Shown piece by piece: positions 1 to 7,301 of a stretch of 18,060 nt of DNA. Below the pieces are notes generated by a model. The model searched no databases. It saw only the letters and a list, made by a program, of their open reading frames with translations, and was not told the DNA's origin. The stretch covers positions 1 through 18,060 of the forward strand of contig CALWKT010000013.1 of the NCBI GenBank assembly GCA_944381335.1. Direction: 5' to 3'. Made by a program: the position numbers and the translations under genes. The stretch comes from an uncultured Christensenellaceae bacterium. GTDB taxonomy: Bacteria; Bacillota_A; Clostridia; Christensenellales; UBA3700. Each line of letters opens with the position of its first letter. The first letter of the stretch is position 1.

Positions 1-1146
1 GCGCGCATGATGACGCAGGGGAGTGAAACGGTTTTTGCCCCTGCAAATTCACTTTGTTTGACGGCGTTTTTTCGCCCGGGGATTTACGGCTATAAACATT
101 GCTCTTTATTGCGCTTTCAACACCCCGCGCGTTTACCCCGACACCCGCTTTCGTCGTTTTGCAAACGGCTTTTAATTCCGCATTGCCCCTTCCGACAAAC
201 GCAATCCGGATTTTATACGGCTTTTGAGTTTTGACACCGCTGACGTTAATTTTTCGTCTGTTTTTACCAGGCGCTTAGGTTTTGACGCTAAAAAATATTA
301 AAATGATCTTTGCTTCCTGTCTCGGATTAGCCTTGTCCGATGCAAATCCGGCTTAAGGCGGGCGACTCTTGTCACAGATAAGGTCTTTTGCGCGCAGAAA
401 TTGCCTCTTTTACGCCCGGCAAAGGCGGCAATATGGAAAAAGACGGTCTTTTTCAACCGTATTGTCCGGGAAATGAGCTGTCCGTTCAGCTTTTGCATAT
501 GCGATCACGGGTAACGCTCGCAATATTATATTCCAAACATTTTTATGAAGCACGGATAAAATTTTTTACCTGATAAATTGTTATATCCGGCTTTTTACCA
601 AAATAAGCTGCGGGTTTTTCTTGTTCATCAAAGCCGCATTGCAGTTTAAGTAAGCTATTTTCGCTACGTTTTGCAATGTTTTTCACGAATCGCCTTTGTT
701 TTTGGACAGAAAGTAAAGCACGGACTTGACCGGCCGACATCAGGCATTTGTCAAAAATATCAGATGTTATCTTCACTTTTTACCGTCGCTACGTACCGCA
801 CGATCGTTCTTAATGTGGAAATCTTGGCGATTTTTCTGTCTGATTGCCTGCTTGGCGATTTGTTTTTACACACTTTTTCATTAATGCGCCCTGATTGCGT
901 ATAAAGTGCAACTTTCTGCATGTTATTTTGCATGCCTGTCAAAATAAAGACGCTTCTTGTGTATCACCGGTTTTTTCACCCGATTTTTTGCTGTTTTTTA
1001 TTTAAACACGCTCGGCTTTGCTGAAAAATGTTCCTTGATTGGCGCTTTTTGATAACTTATCCGCCGAAGGAGGTTTTTTATAAAATTTTTGCTTTTTTCG
1101 ACAATTTGCCTGTTTTTATCGCTTTCGCCTGATTCCCGTCAGACAT

Positions 1147-1155
1147 TGTGGATAA
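1147..1155 (-). promoter_or_regulatory. DnaA box (perfect)
   Basis: TGTGGATAA on the + strand is the exact complement of the consensus DnaA box TTATCCACA. One further base (C1156) extends a perfect 10-bp inverted repeat with the box at 1199-1207. DnaA boxes bind the replication initiator DnaA and are typical of oriC and DnaA-controlled promoters. It lies 15 bp left of a parS-like palindrome. Confidence 0.75.
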
Positions 1156-1170
1156 CTCTTTCACGGAAAT

Positions 1171-1186
1171 TGTTTCATGTGAAACT
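1171..1186. promoter_or_regulatory. parS: parS-like site (ParB-binding palindrome)
   Basis: TGTTTCATGTGAAACT matches the bacterial parS consensus TGTTTCACGTGAAACA at 14 of 16 positions. It keeps perfect 6-bp arms, GTTTCA and TGAAAC, around a TG centre. parS nucleates ParB for chromosome segregation and SMC loading and is normally near oriC. A parB gene sits at 15490-16359 in this window, and its DNA-binding region looks ParB-like rather than Noc-like. The site is almost concentric with the flanking DnaA boxes. Confidence 0.7.
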
Positions 1187-1198
1187 TCGCCGACAACG

Positions 1199-1207
1199 TT
1201 ATCCACA
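1199..1207 (+). promoter_or_regulatory. DnaA box (perfect)
   Basis: TTATCCACA is an exact consensus DnaA box. It faces the box at 1147-1155 as a perfect inverted repeat, with 10-bp arms if the adjoining G1198 and C1156 are included. It lies 12 bp right of the parS-like palindrome. Confidence 0.75.
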
Positions 1208-2060
1208 TTTTTGTGACCGTATAGTTGCCTGATAGCGGACTCTGCCACGGCGAAAGCCGCTTTTTTGCCACAATTTAGTCTTTTCGGAAACGCAATGTAA
1301 CCGGTAAGGGCAGAGGTTTTTGCGCTAAAGTCCGCATCTGTCGCCTTTTTGCGCATGGTCTCAGCGGCGATTTCTCCGGTCAAACTGAATTTCTCTCTGG
1401 CAATAAAAGCCTTACTCTCTTTCAGATCTGCCTGAATTTCCACCAGGAACTGCGGCAATACCGCGTGCGACCGACTTAAGAAATGCGGATTGATAACTTC
1501 AACTAACCGTACTTGCCACGCAAAGCGCGCTTGCTACGTCTTTTCGACTGTTTTTTATTTGCATTGCAGACAATTTTGCTGAAAACGTTTTATTTCGGCG
1601 CCGTTTCAGACTTTTCTGTTTTGCCTATGGACTCCGCAAGTTTTTCTTTCTTTGCTTAACGGTATCTTTGTTTGTCGGTAAAGTTTTTATATGTCTTTTT
1701 TCGGCAGAAAACAATGCCGTTGGCAGTAGAAGTCTTGATTTTTCCTTTTAACGTATTTTTAACTCTCAAATTGTCAGTTTTTAAGCTTTTTAAAGGATGT
1801 CTGCATCGACACGTCTGCTTCAATAAATTTTTGCGGATATATCTCTGCCTGTTTCTTTCTTTTCATTCATCTGTTGCATTATCGAATATGCTTTAACGCA
1901 ATTTCCCCGTTCCTCATATTTTTATTCTGTTTGGTTTTATTTCTTGCTTTAACTCGTATATATAATCATAGGTTATGCGCGTCTGCTTTTTTACAATTTT
2001 ATTTTTTTATTTTCGCAATTTTTTCATGTTCCTGCATCCGTGTCACTTCTTCAAGACTTA

Positions 2061-2276
2061 GCATACTTGTTGCTTTATTAAAAATTGAGCATATCTGTGC
2101 CAGACACTCGTCACTTTCTTTCGGACCTGGCATACCTGTAACGCTCTTCCGGTTTCAAGCCCTCGTCACTCTCTTTCTGCCTGAACTTACGGTCGCTTAC
2201 TCACAGACCGGGGGCACATGGCTGTTACTGCCGGGCAAAGCTTTCCGCTACTTGCTTTCGAAATGAGCATATCTGT
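2061..2276 (+). repeat. Recurring GCATAyCTGT motif cluster
   Basis: The 10-mer GCATAyCTGT recurs at 2089-2098, about 2130-2139 and 2267-2276, with a one-base variant (GCATACTTGT) at 2061-2070. A further copy lies at about 2717-2726. The 13-mer TGAGCATATCTGT is identical at 2086-2098 and 2264-2276. The 25-bp stretches 2118-2142 and 2706-2730 match at 22 positions. Spacing is irregular. These may be remnants of a decayed repeat or binding sites; no function is assigned. Confidence 0.4.
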
Positions 2277-2469
2277 CTTTCTCTTTTGTGTCGGGCAAGA
2301 CGCTATTTATTTTCAGGCTGAGTATACCCCAGACCAGGATAATATGAATCAGCCCTGAGGCGCCCGCGTGGAGGGAGCAGTTGTCGCTGTCGCGTATAGT
2401 AGCCCAATTCACAAAGCGAAGCCTTTTTGTTTTATGCCGTAGTTTCAAAAAGACTCACTGAAAATCATC

Positions 2470-2668
2470 GCCTGAGGTAGCATCAGTTTCAAGCCTTGTT
2501 TCTCGTATCTGACTACATAATGCAAAGCTTTACAATGCACCTGTAACTGTTATAAGCTTCTTTGACCGTAGCAAGCATCAACTCGCGATAGCCGACTATT
2601 GCTCCCGGTCACACCGGGACGGAAATTTGCCGCTTTAAACCTTGTTCGTATTATTCCGGTCCGGTATA
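2470..2668 (+). repeat. 199-bp dispersed element, copy 1
   Basis: This segment matches 9283-9481 in the same orientation with only about ten differences over 199 bp, including two compensating single-base indels near the ends, so roughly 95% identity. Similarity stops abruptly at both ends (GCCTG at the left, GGTCCGGTATA at the right). A perfect hairpin at 2603-2619 (TCCCGGT and ACCGGGA around loop CAC) is kept in the other copy, where only the loop differs. I see no terminal inverted repeats, target duplication or long open frame. It lies 285 bp upstream of the ABC transporter gene. It could be a non-autonomous mobile element, a conserved RNA or a regulatory module. Confidence 0.85.
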
Positions 2669-2823
2669 TCACAGCTTTTTTCCGCATGACCATGCCCGTC
2701 TCTTCCTTTCGGACCGGGCATATCTGTCACCGCTTCTGCTTCCGGGATGAACACGCCTGTCTCCTCATCAGGATACAAGACTTATTTCACAGCCGACTCC
2801 TGCGGTAATTATCAATAATCAAA

Positions 2824-2840
2824 ACTTATATCGTATAAGT
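2824..2840. promoter_or_regulatory. Inverted repeat upstream of ABC transporter promoter
   Basis: ACTTATA-TCG-TATAAGT is a perfect 7-bp inverted repeat with a 3-bp centre, ending 19 bp upstream of the -35 hexamer of the transporter promoter. Its position and dyad symmetry suit an operator for a dimeric regulator. No regulator gene lies in the window, so the ligand and protein are unknown. Chance occurrence in AT-rich DNA cannot be excluded. Confidence 0.4.
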
Positions 2841-2859
2841 GCTGATTGTGTCATAACTG

Positions 2860-2888
2860 TTGACGGCTTCGCATCTTATATATATAAT
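2860..2888 (+). promoter_or_regulatory. Promoter of the ABC transporter gene
   Basis: TTGACG (2860-2865) and TATAAT (2883-2888) are separated by 17 bp, a near-perfect housekeeping sigma promoter. Transcription would start near 2895, giving a leader of about 60 bases before the start codon at 2954. Confidence 0.7.
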
Positions 2889-2953
2889 CAAGTTATGCTC
2901 AGAACAAAAACCTGTCGCCTGGGAAAAGCTACGGACGACGCGAAGGAGGTCAA

Positions 2954-5900
2954 ATGCTAGAAATAAAGAATCTCGTAAAAGTTTACCGCGCCAAAGGGGG
3001 TAACGACGTAAGAGCGATCGACGACGTTTCGGTAAACTTCAGCGAAAATGGGATGGTCTTCCTGCTCGGAAAATCGGGTAGCGGTAAGTCCACACTCCTC
3101 AACCTGTGCGGCGGACTGGATTTTCCGGACAGCGGCGAGATCGTTATCAAGGGAAGAAGCAGCAAAGACTTTTCTCAAGCCGATTTCGACAGTTACCGCA
3201 ACACGTTCGTGGGTTTCGTTTTCCAGGAATACAACATTCTGGACGAATTCACCGTTGAGGACAACATTGCGCTTGCGCTCGAACTTCAGGGAAAGAGCAA
3301 AGACAAGAAAGCGATTGCCGAGATCCTTGAAAAGGTGGATCTTGCAGATTTTGCCAAGAGAAAGCCCAACACGCTTTCGGGAGGGCAGAAACAGCGTATC
3401 GCGATTGCGAGAGCGCTCGTCAAGAATCCTGAAATAATCCTTGCGGACGAACCGACGGGCGCGCTTGACTCAAACACGGGCAAGCAGGTGCTTGACACGC
3501 TGAAGAAGCTGTCTGAAGAGAAGCTGGTCATCGTCGTATCCCACGACCGCGAATTTGCGGAGCAGTACGGCGACCGCATAATCGAGCTGAAGGACGGCAA
3601 GATCATTTCAGACGTGACGAAGACGAAGATCGCCGCCGTGGAGACAAGCGACAACGTTTCGTTCATAGGCGACGACACCGTATCCGTCAAAGACGGCTCC
3701 GCACTGACAGACGAAGATCTCGTCAGGATAAAGGACTTTTTGTCCTCAAAGAAAGGCGGGGCGGTGATCGCAAGCGGAGAAAAAGAAGTTTCCGCATACA
3801 AGAAAGCCGCGAAGATCGACGAAAACAACTCGAAGGAAAGTTTCCGCGATACCGAAAAATCTGATACAAAGAGCAGAGAATACACTGCCGAAGAAAACAA
3901 GCTGATCCGTTCGCGCCTGCCGTTGAGACACGCGCTGCGCATCGGAGCGAGCGGACTCAAGGTCAAGCCGTTCAGGTTGTTCTTCACGGTGCTTCTCTCC
4001 GTGGTGGCGTTCGTGATGTTCGGTCTGTTCTCCACGCTGACTTTCTACAACGCAAAGACGACGGCGGTCAGCACGTATCAGCAGTCGGGCTACGATTATC
4101 TTTATTCCGTCAAGAATTACAATTACACGACGACGTATTATACTTACGGAAAAGAGACGAACTCCTACACCTCATATTATATGACAAGGTTCACGCCCGA
4201 CGAACTTGATGCGGCGAAAGAAAAATACGGCACGGTTTACGGCGCATACAATTTTTCCGCAGCTAATTATCAGAGCAACAACAGCATCCCGGTCGTCAAC
4301 ACCAAAAACCTCTCGTCTGTCTACTATTCGACAAACATCGGTATGTTCGTTGAGGTAAATCAGGATTCGAGCGGCTTCCAACTTCTGACAAGCACGGACC
4401 TCGGCGCGTTGGGCAAAAACGACGTCGTGATCTCGTCTTTCCTTTTCGATTCGCTGAAACAAGCCGGGCTTTATGACGGCTATTCTGCGTCGAGCGGCTA
4501 CGTTACGCTGAACGAATACGGAGACATTGTGGGCAAAACGCTGGCGCTGAACTGCAACGGCTCGTCCAACACGATACCGGTAACCGTACGCGGCGTCTAC
4601 CAGGCGGCTCCTCCCGAAAAGTACGACACGATAAAAGAGGGTACCGAACCTTCAGACAGCGATCTTTCGTCGACGCACCAGCAGTTGATCAAATCCGGCA
4701 TGTACAGCATGGTGCTTGTCTCTGAAGAATTTTACGACGAACATCAGATAATCCTGTCCGGCTCAAACTATAAGGATATGTCCAAATATTCTCTCTCGGA
4801 CTCTCTGTATCTGAATATAAATCTTGACGACTCGTATCAGTACCAGCTCTGCTATATACAACATATTGCTCCGGTGAGCGAATATCCGATAGCAGGCGAA
4901 AAAGCCGTATTCTTCACAGAAGGAAAGACATCGCTTGAAAAGAACGAGGTGCTCGTTCCGTTCTCCGCGATCAGCAGCTATCTGGATATCTATATCTCCG
5001 ACCTGGCAAGCAAACGGGGAAAAGAAGCCGCAAAAGCGGAATACGACAGACAGATCGCGCTCATCAAAGAAAAATACGCTTCCCTGATCGAATCTTACAG
5101 GCAGGAGCAGTATGACTTCTACCTCTCCATGGGATATACACCGGAGCAGGCAGAAGAATATGCCGAGTCTTCACTCGTACCGTATATGGAAACCCTTGAT
5201 CCGAACTTCTACAACAATATAGACCAGGCAAGTAACGCCGCCAGTTCGGAAATATACGACTCGTTCTATAACGCTACGAGCATAATCGAAAACGGCATAT
5301 ACTACGAGGACGGCATGTATTTCGTTGCGACTGAAACCGATCTGAAAGAAGCGTTTGATTTCATGAACGAAAACTGTGACCTTTCGTCTGTCTCCAAAGA
5401 AGTTCTGCAACTTTGCGAATCGTCCGGAAACATTGCGTCTCAGACTGATTTCGTCTGCGCAGGTTTCGTTTACGGCGGATCACTGTACTCGTCGATAACC
5501 TATTTCGCGGACGACGTTTACACGTCCTTGTTTGCGGAATACGGCAACACCTTTTCAGGCAACGACCCCAACGGAGAATACTATTACGAAGAGACCAGCA
5601 AATATAAGGAATCTGCCGACGCGAAATACAACTATCTGGTGATCCCTTTCCCCGAAAATGACGTTCTCACCGCGATCGTCAACGACGAAAACGTCGTGGC
5701 TGACGACGATTCTTTCAGCTGTCTCTCGTCTCCGCTGTCCAATCAGCTGCAATTCGCGAACTCGTTGATCGAAAGCCTTGAAACCATCTTCCTCTGGGTG
5801 GGCATAGGTATGGCGTTGTTCTCGATGCTGCTGCTGTTCAACTTCATATCGGTATCCATTTCCAACAAGAAGAAGGAGATCGGAATCCTGCGCGCGGTCG

Positions 5901-6175
5901 GCGCGAGAAGCGTGGACGTATTCAAGATCTTCTATTCCGAATCGTCCATCATCACGACGATATGCTACGTGCTGGCAATGGCGGCGTGCTTCGTGATATG
6001 CCCGCTGCTCAACAACCAGGTTGCAGCATCCCTGGGCGCGGCGATATTCTCATTCGGACCTGTGTCGTGGCTGATAATGCTGGGCATCGCCCTCGTCACC
6101 TCTGTGATCGCGACCTTCCTGCCGGTTTATTCCATCTCCAGAAAGAGACCCGTAGAAAGCATACGCGCGCTGTGA
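2954..6175 (+). CDS. ABC transporter: fused ATPase and FtsX/MacB-type permease
   Basis: A 1073-residue single-chain half-transporter. The N-terminal ATPase domain (residues 1-220) has Walker A GKSGSGKST (39-47), Q-loop Q91, signature LSGGQ (141-145), Walker B IILADEP (161-167) and H-loop H197. A charged linker (221-340) leads to one membrane segment (about 342-365). An ectodomain of about 570 residues follows, then three membrane segments (about 944-968, 998-1018 and 1037-1058) in the FtsX arrangement, with the cytoplasmic KKKEIGILRAVGA loop between the first two. The ectodomain begins Tyr-rich (12 Tyr in about 44 residues after position 370) and has a helical, probably coiled stretch at about 690-740. 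The start is fixed by AAGGAGGT at 2943-2950. This fold usually exports or senses peptides or lipids, or transmits force to envelope enzymes (MacB, LolCDE and FtsEX relatives). The substrate cannot be told. It has its own promoter and terminator and no adjacent two-component system. Confidence 0.93.
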   Translation: MLEIKNLVKVYRAKGGNDVRAIDDVSVNFSENGMVFLLGKSGSGKSTLLNLCGGLDFPDSGEIVIKGRSSKDFSQADFDSYRNTFVGFVFQEYNILDEFTVEDNIALALELQGKSKDKKAIAEILEKVDLADFAKRKPNTLSGGQKQRIAIARALVKNPEIILADEPTGALDSNTGKQVLDTLKKLSEEKLVIVVSHDREFAEQYGDRIIELKDGKIISDVTKTKIAAVETSDNVSFIGDDTVSVKDGSALTDEDLVRIKDFLSSKKGGAVIASGEKEVSAYKKAAKIDENNSKESFRDTEKSDTKSREYTAEENKLIRSRLPLRHALRIGASGLKVKPFRLFFTVLLSVVAFVMFGLFSTLTFYNAKTTAVSTYQQSGYDYLYSVKNYNYTTTYYTYGKETNSYTSYYMTRFTPDELDAAKEKYGTVYGAYNFSAANYQSNNSIPVVNTKNLSSVYYSTNIGMFVEVNQDSSGFQLLTSTDLGALGKNDVVISSFLFDSLKQAGLYDGYSASSGYVTLNEYGDIVGKTLALNCNGSSNTIPVTVRGVYQAAPPEKYDTIKEGTEPSDSDLSSTHQQLIKSGMYSMVLVSEEFYDEHQIILSGSNYKDMSKYSLSDSLYLNINLDDSYQYQLCYIQHIAPVSEYPIAGEKAVFFTEGKTSLEKNEVLVPFSAISSYLDIYISDLASKRGKEAAKAEYDRQIALIKEKYASLIESYRQEQYDFYLSMGYTPEQAEEYAESSLVPYMETLDPNFYNNIDQASNAASSEIYDSFYNATSIIENGIYYEDGMYFVATETDLKEAFDFMNENCDLSSVSKEVLQLCESSGNIASQTDFVCAGFVYGGSLYSSITYFADDVYTSLFAEYGNTFSGNDPNGEYYYEETSKYKESADAKYNYLVIPFPENDVLTAIVNDENVVADDDSFSCLSSPLSNQLQFANSLIESLETIFLWVGIGMALFSMLLLFNFISVSISNKKKEIGILRAVGARSVDVFKIFYSESSIITTICYVLAMAACFVICPLLNNQVAASLGAAIFSFGPVSWLIMLGIALVTSVIATFLPVYSISRKRPVESIRAL

Positions 6176-6203
6176 CGCAACGGCTGAAAAAGCAATAAGA
6201 AAG

Positions 6204-6238
6204 GGGAGGGAAAATTTCTCTCCCTTTTTCTTTTTTTC
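6204..6238 (+). terminator. Rho-independent terminator after the ABC transporter
   Basis: A G-rich arm starting at 6204 pairs with a C-rich arm ending at 6224 (about 8 bp with one G-T pair), followed by a long T tract (6225-6238, one interrupting C). It lies 28 bp past the stop codon and isolates the transporter from rpmH. Confidence 0.75.
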
Positions 6239-6454
6239 TGCCCGTGTCGATAAAACGCGCTTTTTGCCGCCGTCTTACAGTATTTTGAAAGTTTAAAAAT
6301 CCTTTTCCTGGAACTGTTTTTCTTCATACTGCCGCATCCAGAATTTTTTATCTGAGCGCAAAATACGTTCGCGTTGCGCAAGCGGCTTCAGCTTGTGGAG
6401 AAAAAACGCGCCTGCGCCAGGTGCCGATTATTTATTTTCAGTCCGTGAAAATCC
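6239..6454. other. Intergenic spacer upstream of rpmH promoter
   Basis: No gene is supported. It contains a DnaA-box-like TGTGGAGAA at 6394-6402 (one mismatch from the complement of TTATCCACA) and the 8-bp palindrome TTGCGCAA near 6374-6381. In related genomes the space upstream of rpmH holds oriC with dnaA beyond it. Here the gene on the other side is the ABC transporter, so this is at most a remnant or one part of a split origin. Confidence 0.45.
6394..6402 (-). promoter_or_regulatory. DnaA-box-like site (one mismatch)
   Basis: TGTGGAGAA reads TTCTCCACA on the minus strand, one mismatch from TTATCCACA. It lies 53 bp upstream of the rpmH -35 hexamer. Confidence 0.4.
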
Positions 6455-6484
6455 TTGACACACGTTCTTTATTTATATTATAAT
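6455..6484 (+). promoter_or_regulatory. rpmH operon promoter
   Basis: TTGACA (6455-6460) and TATAAT (6479-6484) are both perfect consensus hexamers, spaced 18 bp. Initiation would fall near 6491, giving an untranslated leader of about 100 bases. This is the strongest promoter visible in the window, as expected for a ribosomal protein gene. Confidence 0.85.
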
Positions 6485-6495
6485 ACATTCGCTAT

Positions 6496-6532
6496 TGTGG
6501 AAAACAGTTTGCTTTTGCACGCTTTTTCCACG
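6496..6532. promoter_or_regulatory. Pair of DnaA-box-like sites in the rpmH leader
   Basis: TGTGGAAAA at 6496-6504 is one mismatch from the minus-strand DnaA box, a common variant (TTTTCCACA). TTTTCCACG at 6524-6532 is a weaker, two-mismatch site in the opposite orientation. Both lie just downstream of the predicted start of rpmH transcription, so DnaA bound here could dampen the operon. Chance cannot be ruled out for the second site. Confidence 0.45.
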
Positions 6533-6588
6533 CCGCACGCGTTTGCGGCAGCCGTATAACGACAATACTAAAAAGAGAGGACAGATAT

Positions 6589-6723
6589 ATGAAGAGAACG
6601 TTCCAACCCAAGAAGCGCCAGCGCAGCAAAGTGCACGGTTTCAGAAAGAGAATGAGTACCACTGCCGGCAGAAACGTCATCAAGAGACGCAGAAACAAGG
6701 GCAGAAAGCACCTCAGCGCGTAA
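6589..6723 (+). CDS. rpmH: 50S ribosomal protein bL34
   Basis: A 44-residue, very basic protein ([18 protein letters not shown] at the start, HLSA at the end) with the family's invariant layout, including the GFRKRM and [10 protein letters not shown] stretches. bL34 is a late-assembling component of the large ribosomal subunit. The length is exactly typical. A purine-rich Shine-Dalgarno (AGAGAGG, about 6574-6580) precedes the ATG. It is the first gene of an operon with rnpA, yidD, yidC and khpB, driven by a consensus promoter at 6455-6484. rnpA follows after only 3 bp. rpmH normally neighbours dnaA across oriC; here the upstream neighbour is instead the ABC transporter. Confidence 0.97.
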   Translation: MKRTFQPKKRQRSKVHGFRKRMSTTAGRNVIKRRRNKGRKHLSA

Positions 6724-6726
6724 TTT

Positions 6727-7065
6727 ATGCAAAAACGGTATAGGCTGACAAACAGCCGGTCGTTCGACTATCTATACCGTAAAGGCACCTGCGTGAGAGA
6801 CGGCTGTCTCGTCCTTTATTCCGCCCCGTCGAGCAGAGGCATGCGCGTCGGCTTTTCGGTGGGGAAGAAGGTGGGCAAGAGCGTCGTACGCAACAAGACC
6901 AAGAGAAGGCTGAAAGAGGCCTTCCGCAAACATATTCCGGAAATTAAACGCGGTTTCAACTATCTGGTCGTAGCGCGTCCGCAAGCGGCGGAATGCGATT
7001 TCGCGACGTTGGAGAACAATCTTTTGGTTCTGCTCGCAAAGGCGGGCGCAACGGTGGCGCAATGA
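6727..7065 (+). CDS. rnpA: Ribonuclease P protein component
   Basis: A small basic protein of 112 residues that assists the catalytic RNase P RNA in removing 5' leaders from pre-tRNAs. The diagnostic basic helix (RNKTKRRLKEAFR, residues 55-67) is present, as are the preceding VGFSVGKKVGKSV strand-loop and the early F13 and Y15-Y17 aromatic region. Length is normal for the family (110-125). The start lies 3 bp after the rpmH stop with no clear Shine-Dalgarno, so translation is probably coupled to rpmH. Its stop codon overlaps the yidD start (ATGA at 7062-7065). The RNase P RNA gene itself is not in the window. Confidence 0.96.
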   Translation: MQKRYRLTNSRSFDYLYRKGTCVRDGCLVLYSAPSSRGMRVGFSVGKKVGKSVVRNKTKRRLKEAFRKHIPEIKRGFNYLVVARPQAAECDFATLENNLLVLLAKAGATVAQ

Positions 7066-7301
7066 GTCTGGTTTCACGCGCCGTCGGCATTTACAAGAGA
7101 TATTACAACCCACTTTTCGCAGGCAACTGCAAGTATACGCCGAGCTGTTCGGCTTATATGGTGCAGGCGGTCAGGAAGCGCGGATTCGCGGTGGGAGTAA
7201 TTCTCGGAATATGGCGTATTCTCAGGTGCAACCCCTTTTCAAAAGGCGGTTTTGATCCCGTCAAAGACGATTTGAGAGGTCGTGCAAAATGGCTTTTATG
7301 A
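7062..7301 (+). CDS. yidD: Membrane protein insertion efficiency factor YidD
   Basis: A 79-residue protein with the family hallmarks: the Cys-containing CKYTPSCSAYM segment (about residues 23-33) and the WRILRCNPFSKGGFDPV segment. YidD is a small membrane-associated protein that aids YidC-dependent insertion. The longer open frame begins at 6993 inside rnpA. I place the start at 7062 because this gives a 4-bp ATGA overlap with the rnpA stop, normal for this operon, and the typical family length. The 3' end overlaps the start of yidC by 13 bp. No frameshift or missing motif is seen. Confidence 0.95.
   Translation: MSLVSRAVGIYKRYYNPLFAGNCKYTPSCSAYMVQAVRKRGFAVGVILGIWRILRCNPFSKGGFDPVKDDLRGRAKWLL

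Larger units (their letters stand above)
1..2469. other. Gene-poor, pyrimidine-rich region (possible origin-proximal spacer)
   Basis: I see no gene I can support here. The open frames are short (60-130 codons), occur on both strands, overlap each other and lack convincing Shine-Dalgarno sequences or recognisable domains. The + strand is visibly skewed to T over A and to C over G. The skew is most extreme around 1740-2040, where several 60-base lines are about half T. All + strand genes further right are purine-rich by contrast. Such skew suits the leading strand of the opposite replichore, which would place a replication switch near 2.5-6.5 kb; this is inference. Two perfect DnaA boxes and a parS-like site lie at 1147-1207, and a recurring 10-mer lies at 2061-2276. 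An orphan AAGGAGG at 1067-1073 is followed by ATA, not ATG. A degraded ancestral gene region is an alternative. Confidence 0.6.

Noticed and set aside
814..822. DnaA-box-like TGTGGAAAT
   Set aside because: Two mismatches and isolated; expected by chance in AT-rich DNA.
1067..1232. Orphan AAGGAGG followed at ideal spacing by ATA and a 50-codon hydrophobic-start frame
   Set aside because: ATA is not a normal start, and T-rich DNA yields hydrophobic peptides by chance. At most a relic.
1078..1458. 126-codon minus-strand frame, Lys/Ala-rich
   Set aside because: It needs a TTG start with no ribosome binding site, has no recognisable domain and runs across the DnaA/parS composite site.
1874..2266. 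130-codon + strand frame rich in Phe/Leu
   Set aside because: Composition follows the T-rich DNA; no start signal or known motif, and it covers the recurring 10-mer cluster.
3286..4035. 249-codon minus-strand frame inside the ABC transporter gene
   Set aside because: Antisense shadow of a clear coding sequence with complete ATPase motifs on the + strand.
7069..7084. parS-like GTTTCACG at the start of yidD
   Set aside because: Half-site only; the second arm is absent.
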